From: Chitinivibrionales bacterium
GTDB taxonomy: Bacteria; Fibrobacterota; Chitinivibrionia; Chitinivibrionales; WJKA01
DNA: 6,235 nucleotides
NCBI GenBank assembly: GCA_014729375.1
Contig: WJKA01000319.1
Span: forward strand, 1 to 6,235
Reading direction: 5' to 3'
Both the position numbers and the translations under genes were made by a program. The notes below the pieces were generated by a model, which saw only the letters and a list, made by a program, of their open reading frames with translations, made no database searches and was not told the origin of the DNA. Shown here one piece after another: positions 6,152 through 6,235 of this stretch; the first letter of the stretch is position 1; the number at the start of each line of letters is the position of its first letter.

Positions 6152-6235
6152 TGCAATCCTCCCGGCTGATTGCAGAAACCATTGCAAATAATAGTCTCTG
6201 CCAGAATATCGGGTTCCCTTTTTTGCTTTTTTAAA

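Noticed and set aside
6152..6187. Upstream ATG start at 6187 for the aldehyde dehydrogenase
   Set aside because: The added 12 residues contain the GGGAGG site used by the ATG at 6151 and do not resemble ALDH N-termini.
6152..6235. Promoter for the aldehyde dehydrogenase
   Set aside because: A TATTAT-like -10 is present near 6190 but no acceptable -35 could be paired with it. The repeated TTGCAATGG here is short and probably incidental.

Overview
The window carries five recognisable genetic units, all read on the minus strand. From right to left (the direction of transcription) they are: an aldehyde dehydrogenase; a TetR-type regulator cut short; a relic of a TolC-type outer-membrane efflux gene; a lipoprotein membrane-fusion (HlyD-type) gene cut short; a large Tat-exported sulfatase; and the first 97 codons of a second TolC-type gene that runs off the left edge. 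No credible protein-coding gene was found on the plus strand, and no tRNA, rRNA, CRISPR array or intact insertion sequence was seen.

The organism is a didermal (outer-membrane) bacterium, since it has TolC-family proteins, a lipoprotein efflux adaptor and a Tat substrate. The sulfatase ends in a domain resembling type IX (Por) secretion sorting domains. Together with moderate GC content, this points to the Fibrobacterota/Bacteroidota/Chlorobi part of the tree. A Chitinivibrio-like Fibrobacterota member is my best guess, and Kiritimatiellota- or Planctomycetes-like polysaccharide degraders are the alternatives. This assignment is an inference from protein style only.

Layout. Positions 4697-6151 hold an intact NAD(P)-dependent aldehyde dehydrogenase with all catalytic residues, closest in style to alpha-ketoglutarate semialdehyde dehydrogenases. 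Positions 3053-4600 look like the remains of a drug-efflux operon of the common order tetR-tolC-adaptor-(pump). The tetR promoter and a near-perfect 22-bp palindromic operator are still present. The regulator, however, loses its C-terminal ligand domain, and it is followed out of frame by only the last ~100 codons of a TolC gene, which itself carries a frameshift. The adaptor gene still starts on the TolC stop codon with a good ribosome-binding site, but it loses its C-terminal beta-barrel/membrane-proximal part. No pump gene follows. Two separate deletions would explain this arrangement. A long, UUCG-capped intrinsic terminator (2891-2944) closes the block.

Positions 674-2848 hold the sulfatase (FGly-type, CAPSR motif), with HEAT-like repeats and a sorting-type C-terminus. 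Between it and the left-edge TolC gene is about 380 bp of non-coding sequence. This stretch has a terminator for the sulfatase and an unusual set of three GC-rich segments that can form mutually exclusive hairpins. The AT-rich leader of the sulfatase also offers alternative pairings, one of which would hide the sulfatase ribosome-binding site. The genes do not form one obvious pathway: a polysaccharide-desulfation gene and a carbon-oxidation gene flank a decaying efflux cassette.
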